Positions 44,844-54,350 of a stretch of DNA of 64,000 nucleotides are shown here, in pieces. Below the pieces are notes generated by a model that was given only the letters and a program-made list of their open reading frames with translations, did no database searches and was not told the origin of the DNA. A program made the position numbers and the translations under genes. The DNA comes from Gammaproteobacteria bacterium (GTDB taxonomy: Bacteria; Pseudomonadota; Gammaproteobacteria; Pseudomonadales; Azotimanducaceae), in NCBI GenBank assembly GCA_026706935.1, contig JAPOXV010000026.1, positions 215,721-279,720 of the forward strand, written 5' to 3'. Position 1 is the stretch's first letter. Every line of letters begins with the position of its first letter.

Positions 44844-46009
44844 GCGCCCAACCCCCTGATGGTCAGACTTAGTTCGCACATGTCGAAGGCACCTTCACTG
44901 ATCGTGCAATCCACGCGGTGCAACGTAATGGGCAAGCGCATAAGCCGTTCACTCAGGTCCACGAGCGCCGTTGCCATCGATACCCCTTGTGCATCCGGTC
45001 CAATGTCGATCAGAACCGTGACGTGCTGTTCGAACTTGCCCTCGGATCCGACGGGATAGGGTTCGCCGAAGGTCAACGTCCAACTTGGTGAGGCTAAATG
45101 GGTCGTCAGTCTCATTCGAAACGCTTCGATCGTGAATGGCTGGAGCTGAGGTGGTTCTGGCGACGTCGATCCAGTTACGATGGTGGTGCTGAGACGTGTT
45201 GCCGAATCGGAGTGCAGCACCACGCTATCTTGAGCAGCGTCGTACTCGAATTCCGTGGCGCCATGTAAGCGCCATAGCGCTTCATCGTGCACTGAAACGA
45301 GCATCGCAAGTTCCGCCAGATCTGCACTCGCACGATGGCGAACGGGTAGCGTTGGCTGCGCGACGAGTGCGGCCACCTGCTGAAGCGGTCTCACACTGGG
45401 CGCACGGTCCCACAAGCTGAGCGCTAGGCTTAGCCCGATTGTGACGATGATCATGCCCAACAAAATCCCGCAATCGCGCCACCGTAAGAGACCGGCAGCG
45501 AGTAAGGCGATCGATGCGTGCTTGAACATCATTACTTTCGTATCGATATCGATGGGTAACCGTGCAGCGTTCGGCAAATCCGTATCAGTCCGACCACCCC
45601 CTGTTAGAAGGATGAAGTGTCGACCTTCGGCACGCCATGCTTGTACGCGAGTGGCAAATGCATCCACATACAAGACCCACTCCTCGCGAACGAGCCCTTT
45701 CTGCAGGTTCGCGACATAGATCCGTTCGTCCAGCGGGAAGGCAACAATCGACTCACGAAGGGTTTCGTGGACGATGGCCATCTGTTCGATACCCGCGGCC
45801 AGCGACGTCCCTGCAGCGCCCGCGTACCAGATCGGTTCGGGTCGATCTGACGCCGAAACGCAAAGCAGGTGCGTGTGTTTACCAAGAAGACGGTTCAGTT
45901 CCCGACACCGCGTCAACCAACTCGCCGCCGCTGGCTGCGCCCAAGCGACCGCATTGATCGCGATGGTGATCGGCTGACCGTTGATGGTGGCTTGATACGC
46001 CGAAGCCAT
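44840..46009 (-). CDS. PilO-like accessory protein of the type IVb pilus
   Basis: 389 residues with a single central membrane segment (about 173-202, CGILLGMIIVTIGLSLALSLW), a cytoplasmic N-terminal domain (NAVAWAQPAAASWLTRCRELNRLLG, HFILLTGGG) and a periplasmic C-terminal domain. This bitopic layout is that of PilO/PilO2 in R64-type operons, where it joins the cytoplasmic ATPase to the periplasm. Its ATG shares one base with the secretin stop (TGATG). Confidence 0.78.
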   Translation of the reverse strand: MASAYQATINGQPITIAINAVAWAQPAAASWLTRCRELNRLLGKHTHLLCVSASDRPEPIWYAGAAGTSLAAGIEQMAIVHETLRESIVAFPLDERIYVANLQKGLVREEWVLYVDAFATRVQAWRAEGRHFILLTGGGRTDTDLPNAARLPIDIDTKVMMFKHASIALLAAGLLRWRDCGILLGMIIVTIGLSLALSLWDRAPSVRPLQQVAALVAQPTLPVRHRASADLAELAMLVSVHDEALWRLHGATEFEYDAAQDSVVLHSDSATRLSTTIVTGSTSPEPPQLQPFTIEAFRMRLTTHLASPSWTLTFGEPYPVGSEGKFEQHVTVLIDIGPDAQGVSMATALVDLSERLMRLPITLHRVDCTISEGAFDMCELSLTIRGLGA

Positions 46010-47436
46010 CAGATAAGCTCCACCCGCATGAGCAGCACGGATTCGGTGTTCGACTGGCTCGAACCGCGACGAGTGACCAATCCAGCGAACTTGCTTCGAT
46101 CCTTGCGCTCATCAGACGCTCTCAATGCCGTGATGATGCGAGATTCACCGTTCGCGAGTGACACCGTCATGGCACGGACTTGATCGTCTGTCACAAAGTT
46201 CGTTCCGACACTTTCGCCGAACTGGAACGGGCGTTCTTCGACCAGCGAGCGTCGAGCCAGTGAGAGCCGTACGGTGACTTCATCGTGTCCAATAGTTGGG
46301 TGGACGCTGATCGACCACCCGGTGCGTAATTGCTCCCGCTGTACTTCCGTGCGTTCCCGACCTTGTGCGTCCTGTTGGCGGGTGATCGACGAGATGTACT
46401 GATAGGTGCGCGTCGACGAACTCGCGGCGATCTGGTTATTTCGCACCTCGATGGAATCGTTGAAATTGATGGTGGCATCTCCTTCCCGATTCAGCCACTC
46501 GAGCAACGCGTCGGTTCCGGAAAAGAGCGTTGTTGGATTTACGCCTTGGAACCCAAACTGCGCATCCGATTCGACAGGTCGAACGTCCCACCCACCGATG
46601 AACGAATTCGTTTTATCGTCCAGTACCGCCTTTAACCGCGTACCGATGGACTGTTTCGCCGACGACGTTACCTCGTAGACGGTGATGTGAATTCGGACGC
46701 TCTGCGAAACGCGGTCGTTGTAGGTCTCGACCAATTCAGCAATGCGCTTTACGGTAGAAGGTCGAGCTGTTACCAATAAGGCGTTAGCGTTGGGAAGCAA
46801 TCGCACGCTCGCCCGTACCCCGAAGTCCAGATCCGAAGCGATCAGTTCGGTGACGACGGGCTCGAGTTCGGTGCTATAGGGGTCGCTTGCGTGTTCGACG
46901 GTGCCACCGTCATTCTCACCTGCGCCTCCACCAGACCCAGAGTCAAGTGAGTTGACGCTCATCTTCGCTTGGACGGTCCCGGGTTGTGCTAGTAACAGCA
47001 ATGTCCGCGTCTCAAAATCTCGAAAGTGAATCGTTCCGTCAGCAATCTCATAGGACCAATCGGCTTGTGCGGAGATGGCGTCAAGCGCGTCTTTCACGGT
47101 GTGCTCGGACCGACTCACGTATGTAACGATCGGCAATTCAGATCGATGAAGCTCGAATCTCACAGCGTACTCGCGAACGATGAGGGTGACGGCTTCCTTT
47201 GCGTCTATGTCGTGCAACGTGATTTGGATGGAGTCCAGTAACCAAGCCGCGTCTTCTGGTAGCGATACGGCTTGCATGTGAGGAAGTGCTCCAATTGACT
47301 TCGATTGCGCGCCTGAACCTTGCTCTACCGGTATGCTGACTTGGGTGAATTGCGAGCGATCGATTACGTTCTCGGCGGAACCGGTTTCGTTATCCACCAA
47401 GCCGCAACCAACGCAACCAAACAGTGCGGTCGTCAA
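46009..47436 (-). CDS. Secretin (PilN/BfpB-like lipoprotein), outer-membrane pore of the pilus
   Basis: 475 residues. Residues 1-70 include a lipobox-like LFGC and a linker, then N-domain repeats (SIQITLHDIDAKEAVTLIV, NANALLVTARPSTVKRIAELV) and a C-terminal secretin domain ending in GLVTRRGSSQSNTESVLLMRVELI, typical of type IVb secretins. It forms the channel for the pilus. The start is uncertain: the TTG at 47436 leaves a signal sequence of only about seven residues, while the open frame (LVQRSIEAILTTALFGC) continues upstream into the previous gene without ATG or GTG. A start at a rare codon there would give a normal lipoprotein signal. Confidence 0.87.
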   Translation of the reverse strand: MTTALFGCVGCGLVDNETGSAENVIDRSQFTQVSIPVEQGSGAQSKSIGALPHMQAVSLPEDAAWLLDSIQITLHDIDAKEAVTLIVREYAVRFELHRSELPIVTYVSRSEHTVKDALDAISAQADWSYEIADGTIHFRDFETRTLLLLAQPGTVQAKMSVNSLDSGSGGGAGENDGGTVEHASDPYSTELEPVVTELIASDLDFGVRASVRLLPNANALLVTARPSTVKRIAELVETYNDRVSQSVRIHITVYEVTSSAKQSIGTRLKAVLDDKTNSFIGGWDVRPVESDAQFGFQGVNPTTLFSGTDALLEWLNREGDATINFNDSIEVRNNQIAASSSTRTYQYISSITRQQDAQGRERTEVQREQLRTGWSISVHPTIGHDEVTVRLSLARRSLVEERPFQFGESVGTNFVTDDQVRAMTVSLANGESRIITALRASDERKDRSKFAGLVTRRGSSQSNTESVLLMRVELI

Positions 47437-47477
47437 TATCGCTTCAATCGATCTTTGGACCAGAGCGTGCGAATTCG

Positions 47478-48326
47478 TTAGTCGCGTGTCTGAATCCTCA
47501 CTGACTTCAAGCCATGATGCAACTCGATATCCAGGTCGAACGTACTTCTCAGTGCGTCGAGTAATCCCTCAAGCGATTCAAACGCCAACATCTGTGTGTC
47601 GGGGACGATCCAATCAAGTTCGTGATGAGGTCTACTCAAATCTGCTGGCCAGTCTGATAGTCGCCATCCGCACGATTCCAAGATACGAATGAGGTTGCGC
47701 TTCAATGAACCTTGTTGAAGGACAACATCGGTACATTGCCTTGCATCCTGAGGTTCGGATGCTCGCGGTAAGTTCGCTGGTTGATTCACTGTTCGCGGCG
47801 TTAGCGGTACCTCTTTTGGCTCCGTCAGGCGCGGCTTGCTGCTTACGTTGACCCGAGCATCATTCTTGTTCGATACCGAAGTCGCAGATGCGAATGTCTC
47901 ATGGAAAGAAACGGTGTCGATTGGTGGTTTAAATGCGTAAGCCGGTTCGAACCGAAAAACCCGTTCGATCGATTGATTGCCTTCGAGCGTCAGCGATACA
48001 TGGATACCGTTCGCTCCAAGATCTCTCGATGTAACAGCAAGATGCCGCCCAGCTTTAGCGTCATTCGTTACTAAATACTGTTTTGCATTGAGTTCCGCGA
48101 CCAGAGCCTTCTGTAGCCAGTCATGGTCTCCATTCACTCCCACGTAGATTGGTTGGGTCGTATCACGCCAATTCGTGGAAGATGCGGCAATCAGCTCCCG
48201 TGCGATCGATTGCTTTGAGGATGTGGAAGGATTAATAGGCGTCTGAGTATCTGTGACGCTACACGCAGTGATCAGGTGCAGATAGATAAGGACACACGCA
48301 CCTAAAACAACTGGGTTTTTGAACAT
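47478..48326 (-). CDS. PilL/TcpQ-like lipoprotein, first gene of the pilus operon
   Basis: 282 residues. The signal peptide ends at a lipobox LITAC (Cys22). Residues 210-280 are a TcpQ/PilL C-terminal domain (RILESCGWRLSDW, ADLSRPHHELDWIVPD, LLDALRSTFDLDIELH), known to assist secretin assembly at the outer membrane. The middle contains a Pro/Thr-rich spacer. The gene precedes the secretin, as in R64 and toxin-coregulated pilus operons. It is the most upstream gene of the operon, so the promoter should lie in the 375 bases upstream. Confidence 0.83.
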   Translation of the reverse strand: MFKNPVVLGACVLIYLHLITACSVTDTQTPINPSTSSKQSIARELIAASSTNWRDTTQPIYVGVNGDHDWLQKALVAELNAKQYLVTNDAKAGRHLAVTSRDLGANGIHVSLTLEGNQSIERVFRFEPAYAFKPPIDTVSFHETFASATSVSNKNDARVNVSSKPRLTEPKEVPLTPRTVNQPANLPRASEPQDARQCTDVVLQQGSLKRNLIRILESCGWRLSDWPADLSRPHHELDWIVPDTQMLAFESLEGLLDALRSTFDLDIELHHGLKSVRIQTRD

Positions 48327-48701
48327 GTGCGGATTGTCGGTTCGTGCTGATCGCGATGCACGAGAAATTAACTCAGAAGCTGTCGGAATTTCCCTAATAC
48401 ATCGTCGTTCAATCGACGCTGTGGGAAATCGCCTATTCGAGATCCGCCACCCTTATCGAGAGCGCTTCCTAGTCCATCTCTGATTTGACGTTTCCAACGG
48501 AACCTTACCTGTAACGCATGTTCTTCGTTCGCTCGATCAATTCAGAGATAGGAGCGGACAAGATAGCTTTTACAGAGCGAGTCGATCGACGCACTCACGC
48601 ACGTCGTGTCACCTAAGTGTCTAAGGCTGAAACGGAACCAAATCGACTCGGCTATGCGAAGTCGTGACGCGTTAATGGTCGTCCTTTTACCCGCCTTCAC
48701 C
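48327..48701. other. Intergenic region upstream of the pilus operon
   Basis: 375 bases, presumably containing the pilus promoter on the minus strand. No clear -35/-10 pair was identified. At its right edge an inverted repeat CCTTCACC/GGTGAAGG (48694-48716) overlaps the stop of the next gene, but no T-run follows on either strand. Confidence 0.5.
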
Positions 48702-50873
48702 TCACTCTGGTGAAGGTTCAACCTCCGAAATCGTCCAGCTATCGTCTGTGTTACGCGATGCAACAAACGTGATGCTTACCCCATTGATGACCGTATTTCG
48801 GTAGTTCAGTGAATTTCCACCACAGAGCGTGATACCAGAAGCTCGATAGCAACCTTGACCAGTCGACGATACTTCGAAGTAATGATTCTCTCGAGAGTAG
48901 ATATCGCAACGATCGCCCGGTTGAATGGTCTGATTGGGCCGACAGTAAGAGTCTGCAGGCTCATCCTCATCAGAAACTTCAACCTCGACGCCGGGTGAAC
49001 AATTGTTTCCGGTGTTGGATTCGTCTGCAACCGTATCGACACAGACTCCGTAGTAGTAAGTACCCGTGGTCGACGGTGCCGTGAGTGAAATGGATTCTTC
49101 TTCCTCTGAGCCACTGTCTAGTGTGCTCACAATATCGCTACCGACTTCTGTATCTTGTGTGGAAATAGTCGAGTTGGAAGACCGCAAGTAACGTAATGTC
49201 GTCGCGGTCGAAGCGCCGTCGCCTTGGTTACGTACTTTAGCGGTTACCGTGAACGACTGATCGGGAGTTAGAGAAACATCACTCAGCACGATCGACTGGA
49301 TGACGAGATCAGCGGACGCAGCTTGACCGGAATCAGTAACTTCTACACTAACTGCCGAAGAGCAGTTGTTGGATGTGTCCGATTCATCCGCAACCGAATC
49401 TACACAAGCACCGAAATAGTAGGTTCCTGCTGTTGAAGGAACATCGAATTGAATCGATTGGTCATCGGTCGCACCACCATCTAGCGCGGGAATGTCATCG
49501 GTTCCGATTTCAGGATCTGCCCGCGTAATTAATGCGTTAGCGGAACGTCGATAGCGCAACGTAGTAGCGCTGGCGTCTCCATCGCCTACGTTACTGACCG
49601 TCGCCGAGAGTGTAACGGAAGCGCCCGCTTCCACCATTGATTCCGAAGCCGCGATCGCGGAAACGGTAAGGTCAGACGCTTCAGTCTCGGAGCCGTTCGA
49701 ATCATCGCCTACCGTTGCCGAGCCAATCGCGGACCAAGGTCCGGGTGATCCAGTTGTGCAGGACGATCCATTTCGGTAACGATAACGCACTTCGATGACC
49801 GTTCCATCCGGCACGACCGTGTCGTTGGTGTAATTGATAGTTATCGTTTTTGAACCACTCGTTTCGAAACTCGGTAGAGAACAAAATTCCAACCAACTGC
49901 GTCCAGCTGCACGAATGTGGTGATCAAACGCGTAGATTTCAGCTGCCTCAACGTGCCACGACCAACTGTAGGTTACCTCAGTACTACTCTCGACCGTCAC
50001 CGAAGGCGCAGGTGGGGTCTCGTCGACACTCGTAGATTCAACAAGACTGGGGTCCGAGGACAAATTAGATAGATAACCACTGGATGAACTCAACAGACTC
50101 ATCAACATGAGGGATTGGTTGGATTCGATCTGTAGACGCCACTTCCCAGTCCCGTCGCCTAACGAACCTTCGATATCAGCATGACCATTCTCTAGGTCCG
50201 ACGCGGACAACGTAAGAGCCGCGAATGGCATCAAGCTCACTTGTACGTAATCGCTGCCGTTTCCTTGATCATCGATACCTTCGATCGCGATCATCGCTTC
50301 CTCCGGATTGGGATTGACGATTCTCAACTGGCTTTCGTTCTCTGTTTCACTCGCTGGATTGAATAGGCCGACCGAATAAACCTCCCCATCCTTACCTACC
50401 AGATCGTGCATAGTCATCAGGAATTCATCTGTTGTCTGTATGTACGTTAGCACTTTTATTGATAAATCGCTGCTAATGCTTAACCACCAGTTACCTTGCG
50501 AAGGTTGACCGATACCCGTCGGCAATCCTCGATCCGCATTACCGTTCTCAATGTCCGTCGAATTGAGTTGGGTTGACTGAAGCGCGCTCAGCGCAAGCGT
50601 AACTGGACCAAATTGTTCGCCCGTGTCATCGTAGCCCGTTATCGACACGTCGCCATCGAGATCGGACAGATTCACAATACGCAGCAATCCACTTCTGCTC
50701 GAACGATCGCTAGTCGTCGGAAAATATGGGATGTCGAAAGCACTTTCACTTTCATCCGTGCTCTGTGCGGTGATTTGGTGGTTTGAAACGTCTAACGAGC
50801 TAGTGAACTCAAACTCGGCGGCCGGAACCGAACTACAAATGCACCCTACGACGCAAGGCGCAACCACGTGCAA
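48702..50873 (-). CDS. Secreted protein with two N-terminal beta repeats and CARDB domains
   Basis: 723 residues. An export signal is present (KRFLHVVAPCVVGCICSSVPA just around the TTG start at 50873). Residues about 55-270 contain two related repeats (LRIVN...ITGYDDTGEQFGPVTLALSA...DIENGNAD and LRIVN...GIDDQGN...DLENGHADIEG), a module common in secreted proteins of marine gammaproteobacteria. Two CARDB cell-adhesion domains follow (SDLTVSAIAAS..., ADLVIQSIVLS..., each with a TYYFGACVD-type core and Cys pair), then a Cys-rich tail. The role is probably surface binding. It is leftward, lies upstream of the pilus operon, and may be an independent transcript. Confidence 0.8.
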   Translation of the reverse strand: MHVVAPCVVGCICSSVPAAEFEFTSSLDVSNHQITAQSTDESESAFDIPYFPTTSDRSSRSGLLRIVNLSDLDGDVSITGYDDTGEQFGPVTLALSALQSTQLNSTDIENGNADRGLPTGIGQPSQGNWWLSISSDLSIKVLTYIQTTDEFLMTMHDLVGKDGEVYSVGLFNPASETENESQLRIVNPNPEEAMIAIEGIDDQGNGSDYVQVSLMPFAALTLSASDLENGHADIEGSLGDGTGKWRLQIESNQSLMLMSLLSSSSGYLSNLSSDPSLVESTSVDETPPAPSVTVESSTEVTYSWSWHVEAAEIYAFDHHIRAAGRSWLEFCSLPSFETSGSKTITINYTNDTVVPDGTVIEVRYRYRNGSSCTTGSPGPWSAIGSATVGDDSNGSETEASDLTVSAIAASESMVEAGASVTLSATVSNVGDGDASATTLRYRRSANALITRADPEIGTDDIPALDGGATDDQSIQFDVPSTAGTYYFGACVDSVADESDTSNNCSSAVSVEVTDSGQAASADLVIQSIVLSDVSLTPDQSFTVTAKVRNQGDGASTATTLRYLRSSNSTISTQDTEVGSDIVSTLDSGSEEEESISLTAPSTTGTYYYGVCVDTVADESNTGNNCSPGVEVEVSDEDEPADSYCRPNQTIQPGDRCDIYSRENHYFEVSSTGQGCYRASGITLCGGNSLNYRNTVINGVSITFVASRNTDDSWTISEVEPSPE

Positions 50874-51040
50874 AAATCTCTTTGTTCGTGACTTTCCACC
50901 GACGTACCGACAATCGGATTTTTAACCGGTCCGTTTAAGAACCCCTTGAACCATGCGGGAATTGACGCGTTTCTTATCATGCTAAAAACTTTGGCGATCT
51001 GATTCACAAGAACATTGAGAGTGGGAGAAAATGCGCTCAT
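50846..51040 (-). CDS. Possible small leader ORF before the CARDB gene
   Basis: 64 codons from an ATG that has GGAAGG about eight bases upstream, the best ribosome site in this stretch. It ends 28 bases inside the next frame, so it could couple translation of the CARDB gene, which itself lacks an ATG. It resembles no family. Alternatively it is chance, or the true N-terminus of the downstream gene after a frameshift. Confidence 0.3.
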   Translation of the reverse strand: MSAFSPTLNVLVNQIAKVFSMIRNASIPAWFKGFLNGPVKNPIVGTSVESHEQRDFCTWLRLAS

Positions 51041-51345
51041 CAGGACCTTCCTTTCTCCCATCCATGTCAAACATGCATTGAATCACGCGTAAAACCAAGA
51101 AACTGCGCCTTACGTAAGGAGAAGCTTCGAAAATAGATGTAACAACGACAGCTCTCGTTACTCGACCAACGAAGTTTCGAATGCACTCAATTTCGTGCCA
51201 TCTTCGTGGATTTCAATACTCACGTATCATATCACTAATTACGCTGTGTAGTGGTTTAAAAAACGTGTAGTTCTATATCTTCACAACCTAGATTTCTATA
51301 TATAAAAACTTCAAACAACACTTGCGTATCGCCAGACCGAGGGTT
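51041..51345. other. Intergenic, AT-rich, nothing recognised
   Basis: About 305 bases between the regulator stop and the small leader frame. The part at 51225-51320 is clearly AT-rich, as expected for a promoter of the leftward CARDB gene, but I cannot fix the boxes. Confidence 0.5.
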
Positions 51346-54048
51346 CTATTGATCTTTTGCGTTCTTCCCTGCGATCAAGCCGTACTGTTCCGCTTTCGCG
51401 ACGGCGGTATGACGGTCCGTTACGCCCAACTTCGAGAAAATCCCCCGTAAGTGATATCGTACGCCGTGAACACTTAGTTTAAGATCGGCGGCTATCTGCT
51501 TGTCTTTTGCGTAAGGTAACCGTTCGAGAATCTCGAGCTGTCTTTCACTCAACGTCGATTCACGTACGTTGCGCAACTCCTCTGCAGAATGTAATAATGC
51601 CTGCGCCGATTCGTGCAATCCCGGATTCTCATTAACTTCAAGAAACCGTCTTAGTGCGGGCACACAATCGTCGATTTCGCGCAATAGCGACCAAGCATAT
51701 TTAGTTTCACGGTATAGCTTGAGATATTCCTTTAAAAAACTCACGGTCTTTCCTACTTCACCAGTGCGTTGTGCCAGCAGGACTGATAACCCTAACGCTC
51801 GCATATATACGCGCGTTAGTTTCCGTTCCTTCGAGATACTGCGGAATAAGTCGAGGACAACGCTTGCTTCATCGAATCGCTCACCGCCAATGAGCAATAA
51901 AGTACGTGCTTCAGCCGTCGCTTCCATTTCGCGCCAGCTCTGATTGGAGAGATCGACGCACCTCGACGGCGCGTTTGAGAATCCGTCTGAATTCCATGCA
52001 CGTTCCGCTTCATCGAGGGTTTCCAAACGAACGAGGAGCGAAACCCGTAGCGCCGCGAGTAACCTTGAGAACGTTGTATACCCTTTACCACGCAGAAAGC
52101 CGACTAATTCGTCAGTCGCGGTAAGCGCTTGAGATACTTGCCCGGATCGCAATTTCAAGTCGATAAGTAGATTGCAGATCGTTGCGAACGACGAGAACGG
52201 CATACCGTGTCTTTTCAGTAAATTGCGGATGCCTGGCTGTTCAGCGATCATCGGCGTTAGCGAACGTTCCAATACGACCTCCTGGCGGACGATTTGGCAG
52301 CTCACCAACGCGATGGGGTCGACAAGAAGGTGGCGCTTTGCGATTCGCATCGCTTTCTGGTATCTAGCTTCTGCGCGCTCTGGCAGTCCTTGTATGAATT
52401 CGAGCTGACCGTGCAGGATCTCGACATAAAAAGGTAAGTAATACGTACCGTGCATTAGCTCTTTTGTAGAGTCAATTAAGGCGACCGCTAAATCGAACTC
52501 CCCTTTTAGGAAGTGATTCACACAATGGAAATAGACCATTGTTCCCCGAGAATGTGGTTCCAGCGTCTCAGAATTCGCGGCATAGACATCTCGTTCAGAC
52601 ATCGATTGAAGCCATGAAGAACCGAACGGACTGCCACCGTAAAGAGCCATCGCGCCGCGGGTAAATGAGTTTTCGACCGCATAGTCTGAATTCGTTTGGT
52701 TCTCTCGTTTCGCGTTATAAGGATGCGGACATTGGTCGTAGAGCAATCGTGCATCGTGCGGTCGTCCCGACATTAGGAGTCCAATGCACCGAACTAATTT
52801 CAACCGCGGCCGTTCTCGAATGACGTCCTCGCTCAGCATCTGATCTGCTTCTAGGAGTTCTCGTAAGCTTTGCGAAACCCACACTCGAACGCCACCCGCA
52901 TTCTCGAGAATCTCACCAACCAGATTCCGATCACCGCTATGCGTGGCGTGTCGCATCGAGAGTAGTGTTTCTCCCCGATTCGCGAGTGCAATAGCAAGGC
53001 GTCGGTGAATGCTCGTGAATCGATCGAGGTCTTCCCTAAACAGCCGATCCGCACAATGTTGCCGAATCAGATCGTGTAAGTACCAAACGCTTCCTTCCGA
53101 GGTATTTACGCGTGAGAACAAGCCGACGAGGAGTTTTAGCGACTCAATTCGTTCTAACGAATCGCTCAGCTCTAATACCTCGTCTACTAATGAAGCTTCG
53201 ATCCAGTCGAATAGACTCAGATCCAGGACGAATCTTCTAGTGTCAGCATTGAGATCTGACAGCAAACGTGATTCCACCCAGTTTTCTGTATATTCCGTGT
53301 TATCTATCCAATCAGAATCGATTTCAGTCTGTTTGGTGTTTCGTGACACGCGAAGCGCAAATGGCCAACCAGCGGATTCGTTAATCTCACGTAACAAAGC
53401 CTCGCGAGGGAGGCGTAATTCGAAGAAACGGGCAATTTCCGCTTCCGAAAAACGCAGGTCCTCAGTGTCGACTGATTCTGCAACCCCTTCTAATAAAGCA
53501 GTCGTGATATCCAAGCCCTTGGGGATTTCCCGTCCCGCGAGCAATATCCGAAGATTCGTCGGTCCGCGTTGAACAAGGAAATTTAGAAGGGCGACCGCAT
53601 CAGGGTGCTGTAATCTCTCAATCTCGTCGAAAGCGAGAACGAAAGGGTTCCCGTAATCTTGCAGCTCTCGAACAATCAATCCAATTCGGTTGTCAGGTAG
53701 TAGAAGTGCGTCATCCGTCGCCGACATATTGCTAAGATCAAGACCAGCACGGTGGCAAGCAAACGCGATGTAAGTATCGAGTAGCGTGGGGTTATCTAAC
53801 TCGTCAACAGAAATCCACGCAGTTGGAACTGCTTGGGTTTGAAATGTACGACAACATTCGGCAAGTAACGTAGTTTTGCCAAATCCGGCGGTGGCTTTGA
53901 TCACGGTAAGACGTTTATCCTTTTGCATCGCGCGATCAACGAGATTCGCGCGATGAATGTAGCCGGGAACCCGATCTGGAATAGTTATTTTTCGACGTAA
54001 CAACCGTGGGAATTCGATTTTCAGATGCGTGGATTCGTGGTCGTTCAT
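51346..54048 (-). CDS. MalT/LuxR-family ATP-dependent transcription activator
   Basis: 900 residues, the length of MalT (901). The N-terminal AAA-like STAND domain has a Walker A ATAGFGKTTL (residues 52-60), a Walker B-like FVLAFDEIERL, and the WISVDELDNP block typical of this group. A long helical TPR-like region (about 400-820) would bind the inducer. Residues 840-895 are a LuxR helix-turn-helix (LSERQLEILERLPYAKDKQIAADL, VHGVRYHLRGIFSKLGV). Such STAND regulators switch on a nearby operon when an inducer binds. It diverges from the secreted-protein gene at 54351 and precedes the CARDB gene, its most likely targets. The inducer is unknown. Confidence 0.9.
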   Translation of the reverse strand: MNDHESTHLKIEFPRLLRRKITIPDRVPGYIHRANLVDRAMQKDKRLTVIKATAGFGKTTLLAECCRTFQTQAVPTAWISVDELDNPTLLDTYIAFACHRAGLDLSNMSATDDALLLPDNRIGLIVRELQDYGNPFVLAFDEIERLQHPDAVALLNFLVQRGPTNLRILLAGREIPKGLDITTALLEGVAESVDTEDLRFSEAEIARFFELRLPREALLREINESAGWPFALRVSRNTKQTEIDSDWIDNTEYTENWVESRLLSDLNADTRRFVLDLSLFDWIEASLVDEVLELSDSLERIESLKLLVGLFSRVNTSEGSVWYLHDLIRQHCADRLFREDLDRFTSIHRRLAIALANRGETLLSMRHATHSGDRNLVGEILENAGGVRVWVSQSLRELLEADQMLSEDVIRERPRLKLVRCIGLLMSGRPHDARLLYDQCPHPYNAKRENQTNSDYAVENSFTRGAMALYGGSPFGSSWLQSMSERDVYAANSETLEPHSRGTMVYFHCVNHFLKGEFDLAVALIDSTKELMHGTYYLPFYVEILHGQLEFIQGLPERAEARYQKAMRIAKRHLLVDPIALVSCQIVRQEVVLERSLTPMIAEQPGIRNLLKRHGMPFSSFATICNLLIDLKLRSGQVSQALTATDELVGFLRGKGYTTFSRLLAALRVSLLVRLETLDEAERAWNSDGFSNAPSRCVDLSNQSWREMEATAEARTLLLIGGERFDEASVVLDLFRSISKERKLTRVYMRALGLSVLLAQRTGEVGKTVSFLKEYLKLYRETKYAWSLLREIDDCVPALRRFLEVNENPGLHESAQALLHSAEELRNVRESTLSERQLEILERLPYAKDKQIAADLKLSVHGVRYHLRGIFSKLGVTDRHTAVAKAEQYGLIAGKNAKDQ

Positions 54049-54350
54049 GCGAAACTAGACGAACTTACTTAATGACTAACGATTCTTGTTACGCTGGCGA
54101 TCGCATGTGCCGAACTTCCTGCAGCTCCAAGACATCGCACAAACTACCTTTGCCTTTCTCAGTTCGATTTTATGAACGTACAACGACTCTATCAACCGTA
54201 GGATTTAAACGCCGAGTTGATCCACGCAGCGACCGCGAAGCCTAGAGCGCTAAAAGTGCGATCACCTCTATTCTGCTTAATTGTGTATTCGAATCTAGGT
54301 ACTTTCTAAATTTCGATTTCTCTCCGTTGAACGCCAATGTCTCATTTCAA
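54049..54350. other. Divergent intergenic region of the MalT-like regulator
   Basis: 302 bases separating the regulator from the rightward secreted-protein gene. It should hold both promoters. No MalT-box-like repeats could be recognised by eye. Confidence 0.5.

Noticed and set aside
48694-48716. Inverted repeat at the end of the CARDB gene as a terminator
   Set aside because: Eight-pair stem, but no T-run follows on the minus strand and the stem overlaps the stop codon.
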